Assembly (NCBI GenBank): GCA_964648465.1
Contig: CAZYMU010000007.1
Coordinates: forward strand, 1-64,000
Reading direction: 5' to 3'
DNA length: 64,000 bases
Origin: Aminicenans sp964648465
GTDB taxonomy: Bacteria > Acidobacteriota > Aminicenantia > Aminicenantales > Aminicenantaceae
Under the pieces are notes generated by a model. The model saw only the letters and a list, made by a program, of their open reading frames with translations, searched no databases and was not told the DNA's origin. Positions 49,520 through 60,050 of the stretch are shown here, one piece after another; the stretch's first letter is position 1; each line of letters begins with the position of its first letter. Made by a program: the position numbers and the translations under genes.

Positions 49520-50902
49520 ATGTGGGAAGAAACACTTTCTAAAACCAGGCTCAATATCAAACAAACAAAACTGGTTTCCAACTTCTCTATCAAAGAAAGA
49601 ACAGACCCTTTTCTTATCTTTTTAATTGCCATCATCAGTGTTTCGATACTGACCTTGTTCCTCAAGTTTCGCATCGTTTACCTCTGGTCAGACTTTCTGC
49701 AGAGCACTGCCTTTTTGCGTATTGCCACTTATCCTCTTGTGATTTCTGCTGTTATTGTGATTGCTGGGTTGATTTTCCGGACATTCTTCTGGCTCCGCTA
49801 TAATCCCCTGGCCATCAAGTGTGGAGAAAAAGTCAATTGGCCTTTTATATCCGTCCTTATGCCCGCTTTAAACGAAGAAGAACTCATCCAGGCTTCAATC
49901 GACTCTATCTTTGCCATCGATTACCCACCAGAAAAGTTTGAAGTTATCTGCATCAATGACGGCTCGACAGATTCGACCCTTTCAAATATGCTGAAAGCCA
50001 AGGAAAAGTACGGTGAAAGGCTAACGGTAATTAATTTCTCGAAAAATTTGGGGAAAAGAAAGGCTATCTATGCTAGTTTAAAGAAATCTCAAGGGGAAAT
50101 TATCGTTACAGTGGATACTGATAGTCAAGTTGAGAAAAGCTCCATCAAAAATCTTGCCTTACCCCTGATTAATGATAAGAATGTAGGTGCCGTGGCCGGC
50201 CGAGTCGAGGTTTTAAATGAAAAGCAAAATTTTCTTACCAGGATGCTTTCTATCCGGTACTCCATCTCCTTTAACTTTGGCCGGGCCTTCCAAAGCGTTT
50301 ATGGAGCTGTCTTCTGCTGTCCTGGTGCTCTCTCAGCTTACCGGAAGGATGTCCTGAATAGATTCATCCGTGAATGGGTCAATCAAAAATTTTTGAACAC
50401 TCCCTGTACCTATGGAGAAGATAGAGCCCTGACAACTCAAATTCTTAAGTTAGGATACATGACAAGATTTCAGTCAAACGCGATTGTCTACACCAAAGTT
50501 CCTTCGACATTCGGCCAAATGAGCAGAATGTATCTTCGCTGGGCCCGAAGTTATGTCCGAGAATCAATTCTTTTTGCAGAATTCATGTTTTCCCACTACA
50601 GATCAAAACATCGCTTCTTACCCATCTATGATTTCTTATTTCTAAATTCTCTTCCCCTTTTCCACATCTTCACTTTTGGCCTGATCACCTATTCCTTTTT
50701 TGTGAACCCTTTCTTTATCATACGGCATTTGGCGTTCTTAGTTACTTTTTCCTTCATTCTTTCGCTTTATTATCTCCGCACCAATAAGAGCGCGACCTTT
50801 CTCTACGGTATTCCCTACGGCATCATCACGGCCTTTTGTCTATGGTGGATTGTTCCTTATGCTATCCTGACTATGAAAAATCGATCCTGGATGACTCACT
50901 AG
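49520..50902 (+). CDS. Processive membrane glycosyltransferase 2 (hyaluronan/chitin-synthase-like)
   Basis: 460 residues. Two N-terminal membrane helices (~32-50 and ~72-92), a GT2 catalytic domain (~112-330) with PALNEE, INDGSTDST, the DTDSQ acceptor motif, GED and the processivity motif YLRWARS, then three or four C-terminal membrane helices. This layout fits synthases that polymerise and extrude a glycan, such as HasA- or NodC-like enzymes. UDP-glucuronate from the ugd gene at 18746 could be a substrate (inference). It is convergent with the arylsulfotransferase-like gene. Confidence 0.85.
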   Translation: MWEETLSKTRLNIKQTKLVSNFSIKERTDPFLIFLIAIISVSILTLFLKFRIVYLWSDFLQSTAFLRIATYPLVISAVIVIAGLIFRTFFWLRYNPLAIKCGEKVNWPFISVLMPALNEEELIQASIDSIFAIDYPPEKFEVICINDGSTDSTLSNMLKAKEKYGERLTVINFSKNLGKRKAIYASLKKSQGEIIVTVDTDSQVEKSSIKNLALPLINDKNVGAVAGRVEVLNEKQNFLTRMLSIRYSISFNFGRAFQSVYGAVFCCPGALSAYRKDVLNRFIREWVNQKFLNTPCTYGEDRALTTQILKLGYMTRFQSNAIVYTKVPSTFGQMSRMYLRWARSYVRESILFAEFMFSHYRSKHRFLPIYDFLFLNSLPLFHIFTFGLITYSFFVNPFFIIRHLAFLVTFSFILSLYYLRTNKSATFLYGIPYGIITAFCLWWIVPYAILTMKNRSWMTH

Positions 50903-51057
50903 CAAATCAGACTTCTTGCTTCCAAAAGTCGACCCCATAACATAAAAAAAAATTCTGGATTTCTGCTCAATTGAGTTTTTCTTCAACCTCTTGAATTCAG
51001 GGAGAAGTAAAAAGAGCCCGCCAGGGAGAATATGTAAAACCTGTACAATAAGAAAAG

Positions 51058-52305
51058 CTATTCCAAGCTGGTGAGGAAGGGGTATTTTTTCGAATCGATA
51101 AGCCTGGTCATTCGGTATATGGCTGCTCTTTTTTCATCTTCCATTCTTATCTCTGGGTTGAAGAACTCCCACATAATCTCTTTCCCATAGCTTACTTCAA
51201 AGACGCGACCTTTATCGCTTTCTGTTATGAGTGTGTTTCCATTCGGCAATCTTTGACTTGAGCCTCTTGATACAGAGAAAAACTGCTGAGCAGGATCAGA
51301 CTGATACTCCCAGACAATTTTCTTACTTGGAGGATCGAGCTCCACGACTCGAGAATGTCTTCTCTCGACCCCATTATCGAAAATCAGAATATGACCGTTT
51401 TCTAACAAGGCGGGGTGGTGGGGTTTACTTAAATTCCCGGGTCCCCACTTCCACACCATTTTCTGTTTCTCGAGGTCAACGATCCCCACGAGATTTAGTT
51501 TTAGAGCACAAACCAAAAGATTGCCTTTCTGGCCAACTTTATCGATATTCCTGTCTACGATTTCAACCGTGTTTATATGGAAGATATCCTGAGGGTCTCT
51601 GCTGGTGAATTGGAAATCATTATTCACTTTCCTCCTATCGAGCTCCTTCAGGTTACGAGGATTATTCAACCAGCGACGTATTTCGGCGAATTTACCAGTG
51701 GGAATCTCTCGTTTGAAGACATCAAAAAGAGAGACCTTTTTCTTGATCTCTCCCTCTGGGGAGAGGATGACAATATATTCATTCAGGATCGGGGTTGAGA
51801 AACCTGAGACAAAAACAGATTCCTCTTCCCTCGCCAAAGAATAGATGTCTCCATTTTCGGCCACAGCAAGATCATGATGGAAGCGCATGTGTTGGAACCA
51901 TTTGATGTTTGAATCCCAATCCAGCTTCACCAGCATTCTGTCTTTTACAATGGCTAACAGGTCACCATTCTTGCAGATCTCGACATGCTGCCAGGAATCA
52001 TCTTCGTTGATCTTCCCTTCCCACGTATGCAAGATCCTTCCCTGCATGTCCATAAGATGAGCCATGGAGAGGTTTCTTGAATTGTAGAGGTTTATTCCCT
52101 TACAAGACCGCCTCTGGTCATATTGGGTTACGCCTGACTTTTGAATATTTTTCCCTGCCGGAACCCAAGTCAGATAAGGTAAGGACTTCAGATTTTCTGT
52201 GGAATCAAGCTGCCGAGATTTTTCATTGTCTGCGGTGAAGAAGACGATAAAAACAAGGGTAGCTATGATAGCGCTGATGAATGATATTACTATGACTTTT
52301 CTCAT
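51058..52305 (-). CDS. Membrane-anchored arylsulfotransferase (ASST)-like beta-propeller
   Basis: 415 residues. An N-terminal membrane anchor (~5-25) is followed by a propeller with ASST-family phrases: HTWEG, FHHDLAVAENGDIYSLA, HINTVEIV, HHPALLENGHILIFDNG and GSSQRLPNGNTLITES. ASST enzymes move sulfate between aryl esters without PAPS via a catalytic histidine; many homologues are uncharacterised. The ATG at 52305 is preferred over TTG 52308; no clear ribosome site is visible. The relation to the GT2 synthase is unknown. Confidence 0.75.
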   Translation of the reverse strand: MRKVIVISFISAIIATLVFIVFFTADNEKSRQLDSTENLKSLPYLTWVPAGKNIQKSGVTQYDQRRSCKGINLYNSRNLSMAHLMDMQGRILHTWEGKINEDDSWQHVEICKNGDLLAIVKDRMLVKLDWDSNIKWFQHMRFHHDLAVAENGDIYSLAREEESVFVSGFSTPILNEYIVILSPEGEIKKKVSLFDVFKREIPTGKFAEIRRWLNNPRNLKELDRRKVNNDFQFTSRDPQDIFHINTVEIVDRNIDKVGQKGNLLVCALKLNLVGIVDLEKQKMVWKWGPGNLSKPHHPALLENGHILIFDNGVERRHSRVVELDPPSKKIVWEYQSDPAQQFFSVSRGSSQRLPNGNTLITESDKGRVFEVSYGKEIMWEFFNPEIRMEDEKRAAIYRMTRLIDSKKYPFLTSLE

Positions 52306-52472
52306 CAATCCATTTTCTTATTATATCTGAATTTCAGGAATCATATACATCTAAAATTTAAAAATATTAGTATCTTTTTTCCCGTCCCAGTGTATTAAGA
52401 GCAAAAATGCGCAGTTCCTCAGCCCCTGAGAATGGCAGAGAGGGAATGGCGTGTGGGACTGAACATGATCGT

Positions 52473-52565
52473 TTACACACTAAGCCTTACTTTTTCTCTT
52501 AATCTTTCATAAGGAGTTTTCCCTCCTAAGGCTGCATGAGGTCTATTATAGTTATAGAAGTCTTT
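52473..52565 (-). pseudogene. C-terminal remnant of an IS3/IS481-type transposase
   Basis: On the minus strand, after an in-frame TGA, the reading KDFYNYNRPHAALGGKTPYE-RLREKVRLSV ends at TAA 52473-52475. The NYNRPH-ALGG-TP motif is the well-known end of DDE transposases of the IS3/IS481 group. Nothing upstream continues it. It lies in the 660-nt gap between the ASST-like gene and tolC. The rest of that gap is AT-rich; 52405-52455 weakly resembles the dispersed repeat. Confidence 0.75.
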
Positions 52566-52968
52566 TCATTCTTTAATGATTCACAATTTTTCGCTATAAT
52601 AAAATATGTGATTGTGAATGTAAGCAAGTTTAAATTGGACATAAATGAGAGCAAACCGAGGCAAGCACAAAAATCAAATTACTATATTTTCGGGGCGGGC
52701 AAGTGCTTTTATGTTCCTTATTAGTTCATAATTAAATTTCTAAAATCAGGAAGAAATGTTGAGAGTGATATTAAAGGGAAGAAAATATAGATTCCTTCGT
52801 CTAAATATCTATGGAGAGAAGAAATCAAGTTGATAGGCAGAAGAAATATTTCATGCCTTTATGGGATTTGTTTTCTCCCTAAAAAAGAAAACTTATAGTA
52901 TTCAGCTAGGATTATTCATTGCTTGACCTAAGCTAGGAATGCCCAAAATTTCTATATGGAGGCAAAAA

Positions 52969-54543
52969 ATGCCTAGAAAAATCCAAGGAGGTTTGATAGC
53001 ATTTATCTTTTTTATTTCTCTCCCTCTACTCGCACAGAAGGAAGAAAATGCGCTTTCTCTTTCCCTTGAAGAATGTATTTTAAAGACAGTGAAGAATAAT
53101 CTCGGGCTGGCTGTAGAAATTATCACCCCTGAGATTGCCAATCTCTCGGTTTCGTTCGCCAGCGAAAAATTCATGCCTGCGCTGGCTTTAATTTATAACA
53201 AGCAGGATGCCCTCTCAGCATCTTATTCATTCCTTGATGCGTCAGATACTGTCTCCACACTTCAAAACAATTACTCCGTCCAGATTTCCCAGTTTATTCC
53301 CACAGGAGGCGACTTCTCCCTCAGCTTAAACAGCAACATGAACGACACAAACCGCAGGTTTCAGAGTATCAATCCCCGTTACGGAAGCACTCTCCAATTC
53401 ACTTTCAGTCAGCCTTTGTTAAAGGATTTCGGTTTCAAGATGAACCGCCGGGAAATTAACATCGCTAAAAACAATAGGGATATTTCTGAAAAGAATTTTA
53501 CAAAATCCCTGGAGGACACCATATACCTTGCGGAAAACACATACTGGAATCTAGTCTACAGCATTGAAAACCTGAAAGTGCGGAGGCAATCGTTGAAATT
53601 AGCCCAGGAATTGCTGGAAAAAAACAAATCCGAAATCGAAGCCGGCATTCTTCCTCCCATCGAAATCCTTAGCGCTGAAGCTGATGTGGCCTTAAGAGAA
53701 GCGGATATACTGGAGGCAGAAACCATGGTCAAGAATAACGAAGATCTTCTCAAGACAATTATGAACCTTCCGGCCGAAACGGAAAACACCGAAGCTATGA
53801 GGATCGTTCCCACGGACAGCCCTTCAGTCGTCAGAAAAGAACTTAGTCTTGAAGAAGCTCTGCTTGCAGCCATGCAGAACAGGCCGGACTTACAGGCCAT
53901 AAGGGTAGATTTAAGGAACAAAGAGCTTAATTATAGTTACGCCCAAAATCAGCTCTTTCCCGATCTCCGTCTTGAGGCTTCTTACTGGAGTCCGGGTATC
54001 TCAGGAGACCAGATTCTGTATGAGGAGGGGAACGCTCTGACTGGAAAGATAATCGGGAAAATCCCTGGTGGGGGTTCCGATGCCCTCAAAGATGCCTTCA
54101 ACTTCAAATACAAGAACTGGTCTGTGGGACTGACCCTCACTTATCCCTTGAATAACCTTCTCTCCCGAGCTTCCTACGCTCAGGCAAAACTCAACCTGGA
54201 ACAGAGCAGGCTGAGGTTAAAAAACCAGGAACAACAAATATTTTTGGAAATCAAAACCGCTGTACGGACCGTCCAGTCAAACTATCAGCGGACCGAGGCC
54301 TACAAGGTAGCCCGTGAACTGGCTCAGAAAAAGCTGGAGGCCGAAGAAGAAAAATTTAAGGTCGGATTGAGCACAAACTACTTCATTCTTCAATACCAGA
54401 GGGATTTGGCCAGTGCTCAGATCATGGAACTCAAGGCCGTTGTAGACTATAATATATCATTAGCCAATCTCAAGCGAATTCAGGGAACAGGCCTTGAAAA
54501 ACAAAACATCAGCAGGTTTTATAAGAAAGGCAGGGAAAATTGA
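52969..54543 (+). CDS. TolC-family outer-membrane efflux protein
   Basis: 524 residues. A signal peptide (~1-22, ending near LLAQ) is followed by two outer-membrane-efflux repeats with long helices (LAQELLEKNKSEIEAGILPP; ELAQKKLEAEEEKFKVGLST). It should form the outer-membrane channel of the tripartite pump encoded by the next two genes. The ATG at 52969 has GGAGG seven nt upstream; the ATG at 52939 is less likely. Confidence 0.92.
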   Translation: MPRKIQGGLIAFIFFISLPLLAQKEENALSLSLEECILKTVKNNLGLAVEIITPEIANLSVSFASEKFMPALALIYNKQDALSASYSFLDASDTVSTLQNNYSVQISQFIPTGGDFSLSLNSNMNDTNRRFQSINPRYGSTLQFTFSQPLLKDFGFKMNRREINIAKNNRDISEKNFTKSLEDTIYLAENTYWNLVYSIENLKVRRQSLKLAQELLEKNKSEIEAGILPPIEILSAEADVALREADILEAETMVKNNEDLLKTIMNLPAETENTEAMRIVPTDSPSVVRKELSLEEALLAAMQNRPDLQAIRVDLRNKELNYSYAQNQLFPDLRLEASYWSPGISGDQILYEEGNALTGKIIGKIPGGGSDALKDAFNFKYKNWSVGLTLTYPLNNLLSRASYAQAKLNLEQSRLRLKNQEQQIFLEIKTAVRTVQSNYQRTEAYKVARELAQKKLEAEEEKFKVGLSTNYFILQYQRDLASAQIMELKAVVDYNISLANLKRIQGTGLEKQNISRFYKKGREN

Positions 54544-54617
54544 TAGTCTGTAAGCAAGAAAGAAAAAAGCCAGACTGGATATAAATAAAGAACACATTTT
54601 TATTAGAGAGTAAAACT

Positions 54618-55892
54618 ATGAAAATAAAACTAAAAAACTTAATCATCAAGAGAAAAGCTCCGATAATCATAGCTTTAGTCATCGCCGTTGTGGGGTTCTT
54701 CGGTTGGAGAGTCTACAAAAGTCTTTTTATGGTCAATAAGATCCCAGGAATGAGCCAAAAAGGAATTTCTATAGCCGTCGAGATTGCGCCAGTTGAGAGA
54801 ACTTCTATCAAAGATTTAGGCCAATTTTACGGGACACTGATTCCCAAATCCCAGTTCACCATTGCCCCCAAAATCTCAGGTAAATTGAACCAGCTTCTCA
54901 TCGATATCGGCGATCCGGTAAGGCGCGGTCAACTGGTTGCTGTTCTCGAGGATGAAGAGTATCAACAACAGGCCATTCAGGCAGAAGCGGACCTTCGAGT
55001 CGCCAGGGCTAACCTTGAAGAGGCCAATAGCTCTCTGGAAGTAGCCAAAAGAGACCTGGAGCGGGCGAGAACTCTCCACCAGAAAGGCATACAATCCGAT
55101 TCCCAGCTGGATGCGGTTGTCGCCCAGTATAATGCTCAGGAATCCAGGTGCAAGGTAACGGTTGCCCAACTGGCGAATAAAGAAGCAGCTTTGGAAGCTT
55201 CCAGGGTTCGTCTTTCTTACACCCGGATTAAAGCCTCATGGGAAAAAGGAAGCGATATCAGATATGTGGGAGAAAGGTTCGTCGATGCGGGCGCGATGCT
55301 GTCTTCCAACACCCCTATTCTTTCCATCATCGACCTTCAGCCCCTCACAGCCGTTATTCATGTAACTGACAAAGATTATTTTCGGTTGAAAACTGGACAG
55401 AAGACAACGATTACGAGCAGCGCATTTCTTGAGAAAACCTTTAGCGGCCAAGTGATCAGAATAGCTCCGCTCCTGAAGGAGACATCCCGGCAAGCAAGGG
55501 TAGAGATTGAAATTCAGAATCCTGAGGGAATCCTCAAGCCCGGCATGTTTATCAACGCTCAGATAGAATTTGCCAGACGCGAGAAGACAACGATAGTTCC
55601 GTACAGCGCTCTAGTCGATAGAAGCGACCAACGGGGAGTCTTTCTGGTAGATACTGAGAATAAAAAAGCCTATTTCCAACCGATTACAGTTGGCATCATC
55701 GAAGGAGAGCGAGCTGAAATCCTTGAACCTCCCCAGATCTCCGGATATGTGGTTACCCTTGGACATCATCTCCTGGAAGATGGTATAAGCATTATTCTTC
55801 CCCGGAACATACCTTCCACTTCAGAGGCCAATGTAGATTCTTCCAAAAAGCCAACCGCCGGCGAGAAAAATTCTTCGGGAAGCCTGAAATGA
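54618..55892 (+). CDS. RND efflux periplasmic adaptor (membrane fusion protein)
   Basis: 424 residues with an N-terminal membrane anchor (~13-33), a barrel-sandwich/lipoyl domain (ISGKLNQLLIDIGDPVRRGQ), a helical hairpin (~100-195) and beta-barrel domains. The C-terminus is Ser/Lys-rich. It links the TolC-like channel to the RND pump, whose start overlaps its stop by 4 nt. Confidence 0.94.
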   Translation: MKIKLKNLIIKRKAPIIIALVIAVVGFFGWRVYKSLFMVNKIPGMSQKGISIAVEIAPVERTSIKDLGQFYGTLIPKSQFTIAPKISGKLNQLLIDIGDPVRRGQLVAVLEDEEYQQQAIQAEADLRVARANLEEANSSLEVAKRDLERARTLHQKGIQSDSQLDAVVAQYNAQESRCKVTVAQLANKEAALEASRVRLSYTRIKASWEKGSDIRYVGERFVDAGAMLSSNTPILSIIDLQPLTAVIHVTDKDYFRLKTGQKTTITSSAFLEKTFSGQVIRIAPLLKETSRQARVEIEIQNPEGILKPGMFINAQIEFARREKTTIVPYSALVDRSDQRGVFLVDTENKKAYFQPITVGIIEGERAEILEPPQISGYVVTLGHHLLEDGISIILPRNIPSTSEANVDSSKKPTAGEKNSSGSLK

Positions 55893-58800
55893 ATATTACC
55901 GCGTTTTCGATTCGACGCCCTGTTTTCACGGTGATGTTAATCCTGGCTGTTATTTCTGTTGGAGTTGTTTCTCTCAGTCGGCTTCCCATCGACCTTATGC
56001 CGGAAATAGTCTATCCCACTCTCAATATTTCTACATCCTACCCGAATACCGGTCCTGAAGAAATCGAACAGTTGATTACTCGTCCTATTGAAGAGGCCAT
56101 GAGTTCGGTTCAAGGCGTGGAAGAGATCTTTTCTGTTTCTACAGAAGGAAGAAGTACAGTGAGAATCATGTTTTCATGGGCAGCTGACCTGGATGATGCG
56201 GCTGATGATGTCCGAGAGCGTCTTGATCGAATAGTACCTCGTCTGCCGGAGGACATCAACAGGCCAACGCTAAGGAAATTCGATCCTGCAATGTTTCCTA
56301 TCCTGATACTCGGGGCATTGAGTAACCTTGACCCTATCAAAACGCGAAAAATCATTGACGAACAGATAGCTTACCGAATCGAGAGGGTTCCGGGAGTGGC
56401 ATCAGTCGATATCTGGGGCGGACTTGAGCGGGAAATTCAGGTTAATCTTTATCCTGATAAAATTAAAGCCCTCGGCCTTCCGATTGATTTGATTATAAGT
56501 AAAATTAGACAGGAAAACATCGACCTGCCCGCAGGAATCATTGAAAAAGGAAATTATGAAATTCTCATCCGTATTCCCGGTGTCTATGCAAACTTGGATG
56601 AAATCAGGGAAACAGTTGTGTCCATGCGTGATAGAGTTCCTATTCGGCTGAAAGAAATTGCAAGTATCGAGGATACACACAGAAGAATAACACGAGTTGC
56701 GAGGATTAACGGAATACCAGGAGTCCGGATTGCTATAAATAAACAATCTGGCAAAAACACGGTCAAAGTGGCTGAGGAAGTGCTGAAGGAAATAGAGAAA
56801 ATTCAGGAGGACATTCCTCAAATCCAGATAATCCCGGCTAGAGATAGCTCTCAATTCATAAAAAATGCCATCAGTAATGTGGGTTTCGCAGCTCTGTACG
56901 GTGGAATCCTGGCGGTCTTAGTGCTTCTTTTATTTCTGACTAATATTGGGAGCACACTGATCATCGCCACTTCCATTCCCATTTCCATTATCGCTACTTT
57001 TTCCTTGATATATTTTGGCGGGTTTACCCTGAACATCATGACCTTAGGCGGGCTGGCTCTAGGGATCGGGATGATGGTCGACAATGCCATTGTCGTCCTG
57101 GAAAATATCTACCGCTTGCAGGATTCTGGGGTTCCTTCTTTCAAAGCTGCTGAGCAAGGCAGTCATGAAGTTACCGCAGCCATTATTGCCAGTACTCTTA
57201 CAACTATTGCTGTGTTCTTACCCATGGTTTTTATCCGTGGTATGTCGGGTATCATGTTTAAGCAATTGGCCTATGTAGTCAGTTTTTCTCTCATCTGTTC
57301 GCTGTTTGTTGCTCTGACTTTAGTCCCAATGCTCTCCAGTCGCATTCTCAGGCCTACCCGGCTGGACAATCCCCATCCTATAAAACGGAGACAAAAAGCC
57401 ATTGTCATTATCCGTCAGTTTTTCAGAAGATTAGAAAACTCCTATAAAAACCTTCTCCATTATGCTCTCGATCACCGCATTCTGGTATTGGGAATAACGG
57501 CCTTGTTCCTGGTCGGAAGTATAGTACTCATCCGTTTTGTAGGAAGCGAATTCATGCCCTCTACAGATGAGGGTGAGGTGCGGATTACGGTTGAGATGGA
57601 AGTGGGAACCAGGCTGGGTATCATGGATGAAAAGTTAAAAATGATTTCCGAAATTATAAAAAAGGAAGTTCCGAATCTGGAGAGCATTGAAGAACGAGGA
57701 GGCGGCGGCGGTTGGCGGTCCGGCGCTAACCGCGGAAATATCACCATTAAGCTCAAGCCCAAATCCCAGCGCTCGAGATCAAGCGAAGCAATCGCTACGG
57801 ATCTTAGAAGGAAACTTTCTAACATTCCGGGAGTCACCATCAGGACTCGGGTGAGTGGAGGTCAGATGATGTTCGGGATGAGAGGAGGAGGAGATCAGGA
57901 AAGAGTTCAAGTCGAAATTCGGGGGTATGACCTGGAAATCGGCGAAGCGCTGGCTCAGCAGGTCAAGAGAATAGCCGAAAATGTCAAGGGAGTTACAGAT
58001 GTCAGACTCAGCCGGGAAATAGGAAATCCTGAGGAGCTTTTCAACATAGACAGGCAGGCAGCTGCGGACATGAAACTTTCGGTGAGTCAGATCGGAGGAT
58101 TTATCCAGACTATTCTGATGGGAACCGAGGCTAGCCAGTACCGAGAAAGTGGGCGTGAGTACAGAATCCTGGTTAAGGTTAAAGACTCGGAAAAATTAGA
58201 TATCAATAATATTCTTGATCTTACTCTGACAAATTCAGACGGAGAACAAGTAACTCTAAGAAATGTTGTTAATGTCCGACCTCGGAGAGGACCTATGCGA
58301 ATTGAAAGAAGGGACAGGGAACGGGTTCTTACTATTTCGGCAGAAATCGCTGGAAGAGACCTTGCCTCAGTTATAGCCGATATTCGTGAAGGCCTCCGCT
58401 CTATTCCCATTCCCAGGGACTTCAGCATCGGCTTCACCGGAGACTACGAAGAGCAACAGAAGGCATTCCGGGAGCTTCTAGTGAGTATTCTCCTGGCTAT
58501 AATGCTCGTTTATATGATCATGGCCATGCTTTACGAGTCAGTTCGTGATCCGTTTATCGTCATGTTCTCAGTTCCCCTGGCAGTTATCGGCGTCATTTTA
58601 ATGCTCTTTATCACCAACACAACCTTCAACGTCCAGTCTTACATAGGAAGTATCATGCTGGGAGGCATCGTGGTTAATAATGCCATTCTGCTCGTGGACT
58701 ACACAAACCTTCTCCGGCACCGAGATAAAATGGGTTTACGGGAGGCGATCGAAGAGGCTGGCCGGCGCCGCTTACGTCCAATATTGATGACGGCGCTCAC

Positions 58801-58981
58801 AACCATCATGGCCATGATTCCCCTTGCCATGGGGCTCAAAGAAGGCGGTGAAGCTCAGGCACCGATGGCCCGGGCCGTCATAGGCGGTTTATTGAGCTCA
58901 ACACTGATCACTCTCGTTGTTGTTCCTGTCATCTACTCTCTTTTCGAAGGCCGTCTGAGGAAGAGAAAACAAGAGGCCTAA
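55889..58981 (+). CDS. RND-family efflux transporter (AcrB/MexB-like)
   Basis: 1030 residues, full length, with twelve predicted membrane helices and two large periplasmic loops. The TM4 motif GIGMMVDNAIVVLENIYR carries the proton-relay aspartate, and the second half has GGIVVNNAILLVDYTN. It pumps hydrophobic compounds by proton antiport; the second-half motif has N instead of D, as usual in AcrB-type proteins. It ends the tolC-adaptor-pump operon. Confidence 0.95.
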   Translation: MNITAFSIRRPVFTVMLILAVISVGVVSLSRLPIDLMPEIVYPTLNISTSYPNTGPEEIEQLITRPIEEAMSSVQGVEEIFSVSTEGRSTVRIMFSWAADLDDAADDVRERLDRIVPRLPEDINRPTLRKFDPAMFPILILGALSNLDPIKTRKIIDEQIAYRIERVPGVASVDIWGGLEREIQVNLYPDKIKALGLPIDLIISKIRQENIDLPAGIIEKGNYEILIRIPGVYANLDEIRETVVSMRDRVPIRLKEIASIEDTHRRITRVARINGIPGVRIAINKQSGKNTVKVAEEVLKEIEKIQEDIPQIQIIPARDSSQFIKNAISNVGFAALYGGILAVLVLLLFLTNIGSTLIIATSIPISIIATFSLIYFGGFTLNIMTLGGLALGIGMMVDNAIVVLENIYRLQDSGVPSFKAAEQGSHEVTAAIIASTLTTIAVFLPMVFIRGMSGIMFKQLAYVVSFSLICSLFVALTLVPMLSSRILRPTRLDNPHPIKRRQKAIVIIRQFFRRLENSYKNLLHYALDHRILVLGITALFLVGSIVLIRFVGSEFMPSTDEGEVRITVEMEVGTRLGIMDEKLKMISEIIKKEVPNLESIEERGGGGGWRSGANRGNITIKLKPKSQRSRSSEAIATDLRRKLSNIPGVTIRTRVSGGQMMFGMRGGGDQERVQVEIRGYDLEIGEALAQQVKRIAENVKGVTDVRLSREIGNPEELFNIDRQAAADMKLSVSQIGGFIQTILMGTEASQYRESGREYRILVKVKDSEKLDINNILDLTLTNSDGEQVTLRNVVNVRPRRGPMRIERRDRERVLTISAEIAGRDLASVIADIREGLRSIPIPRDFSIGFTGDYEEQQKAFRELLVSILLAIMLVYMIMAMLYESVRDPFIVMFSVPLAVIGVILMLFITNTTFNVQSYIGSIMLGGIVVNNAILLVDYTNLLRHRDKMGLREAIEEAGRRRLRPILMTALTTIMAMIPLAMGLKEGGEAQAPMARAVIGGLLSSTLITLVVVPVIYSLFEGRLRKRKQEA

Positions 58982-59353
58982 AAACGTCAGCTTCTGACTG
59001 ATGTACCAGAGATAATAATTCCGTTACAATATTGCATAGTCTATCTGATTCAGAGAGAATCAGTGGAGCAGTCCGATAAAAGTCATGGGCTTGATTTTAT
59101 TATATCCTTTTCCCCCATTTTTGGATACTTTATTTTACCATTTGAGCTTCTCAACATTGTTTGGACAAAAAACAGCCTTTTTTAAGGTGCATTGAGGACC
59201 TTTTTATATTATCATTTTTATTTATACTTTGACTTATATCACAAAGGAAAATTTGATTTAAATGAGAAAGGACGGACTCTTTCATTAACTACAGATTTGC
59301 CCCTCATTTGCCATTTTGTGGCAAAAATAGCTTAAAATAATATACTCTGGTTC
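58982..59353. other. Convergent intergenic region with a weak terminator-like element
   Basis: This 372-nt AT-rich gap contains AAGGT (59185-59189) and ACCTT (59199-59203) followed by TTTAT, a weak terminator candidate for the efflux operon. It also holds the 52-bp repeat at 59293-59344. No gene is seen. Confidence 0.35.
59293..59344 (+). repeat. 52-bp repeat flanking the OmpA/VWFA pair, copy 1
   Basis: It aligns without gaps to 61085-61136 with 46 of 52 positions identical. It contains the palindrome TTTGCCA-TTTTG-TGGCAAA. It lies 10 nt beyond the stop codon of the OmpA-like gene. Confidence 0.8.
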
Positions 59354-59989
59354 CTATTCAAAAACCAATATTTCCACCCGTCTATTCTGAGATCTTCCAT
59401 TACGAGTTGCATTGTCGCCTACTGGTTCTGAACTTCCATAGCTTATCACTTCCATTCTGTGGAGAGGAATATTATACTTTTTGTGTAGATATTCCATAAC
59501 TGCTTCAGCTCTTTTCTTTCCTAATACTAAATTCCAGCTTTCCGGCCCACTACTGTCGGTATGTCCACGAATTTCCAGATACACACCTTTATCTTGAGCA
59601 ATAAGCATCATGACAAACTTATCTAATATCTCTTTGACTTCAGCACTGAGTTCATAACTATCTATTTTAAATTTACTTTTCTCATTTATAATAATCTCTT
59701 GCAAAATTAATTTTCCCCGGGCATATTTTTTCACTTCTTCAATTTTGCTATCAAATTTATCAAATTCAGACTCTTGCTGGGAAATCAAGGAACCGAGTGT
59801 AGCCAATGTTTCATCATGTTCTTTAATTCTTTTCTGACTCTCCTCAATTGCACTTTCCACCGCTTCTACTTTTTGATCCATGACAGCTACCTCTCCGAGA
59901 ACGTATTTTTTAGTAGCACAACCGGTGCAGGCCATCAGCGACACTAGCAATACAATTCCAAAATAAAATGTAATTTTTTCTTTACTCAT
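59354..59989 (-). CDS. OmpA-family lipoprotein
   Basis: 211 residues. A lipoprotein signal with lipobox LMACTGC places the lipid on the cysteine near residue 23. A coiled-coil stretch (~35-90) precedes a C-terminal OmpA peptidoglycan-binding domain (GHTDSSGPESWNLVLGKKRA; YGSSEPVGDN; NRRVEI). It probably tethers the outer membrane to peptidoglycan, like Pal. The ATG at 59989 is chosen because GGAGGTG lies just before it. It is 60 nt downstream of the VWFA gene, likely in one operon. Confidence 0.9.
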   Translation of the reverse strand: MSKEKITFYFGIVLLVSLMACTGCATKKYVLGEVAVMDQKVEAVESAIEESQKRIKEHDETLATLGSLISQQESEFDKFDSKIEEVKKYARGKLILQEIIINEKSKFKIDSYELSAEVKEILDKFVMMLIAQDKGVYLEIRGHTDSSGPESWNLVLGKKRAEAVMEYLHKKYNIPLHRMEVISYGSSEPVGDNATRNGRSQNRRVEILVFE

Positions 59990-60050
59990 TTTCACCTCCA
60001 TACTTAAGCCAATAATAATTATCTATTAATAATTTGTAATTATCAACAAC

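Noticed and set aside
52536..52724. 62-codon plus-strand frame after the transposase remnant
   Set aside because: It starts antisense to the transposase tail and shows no domain or good ribosome site.
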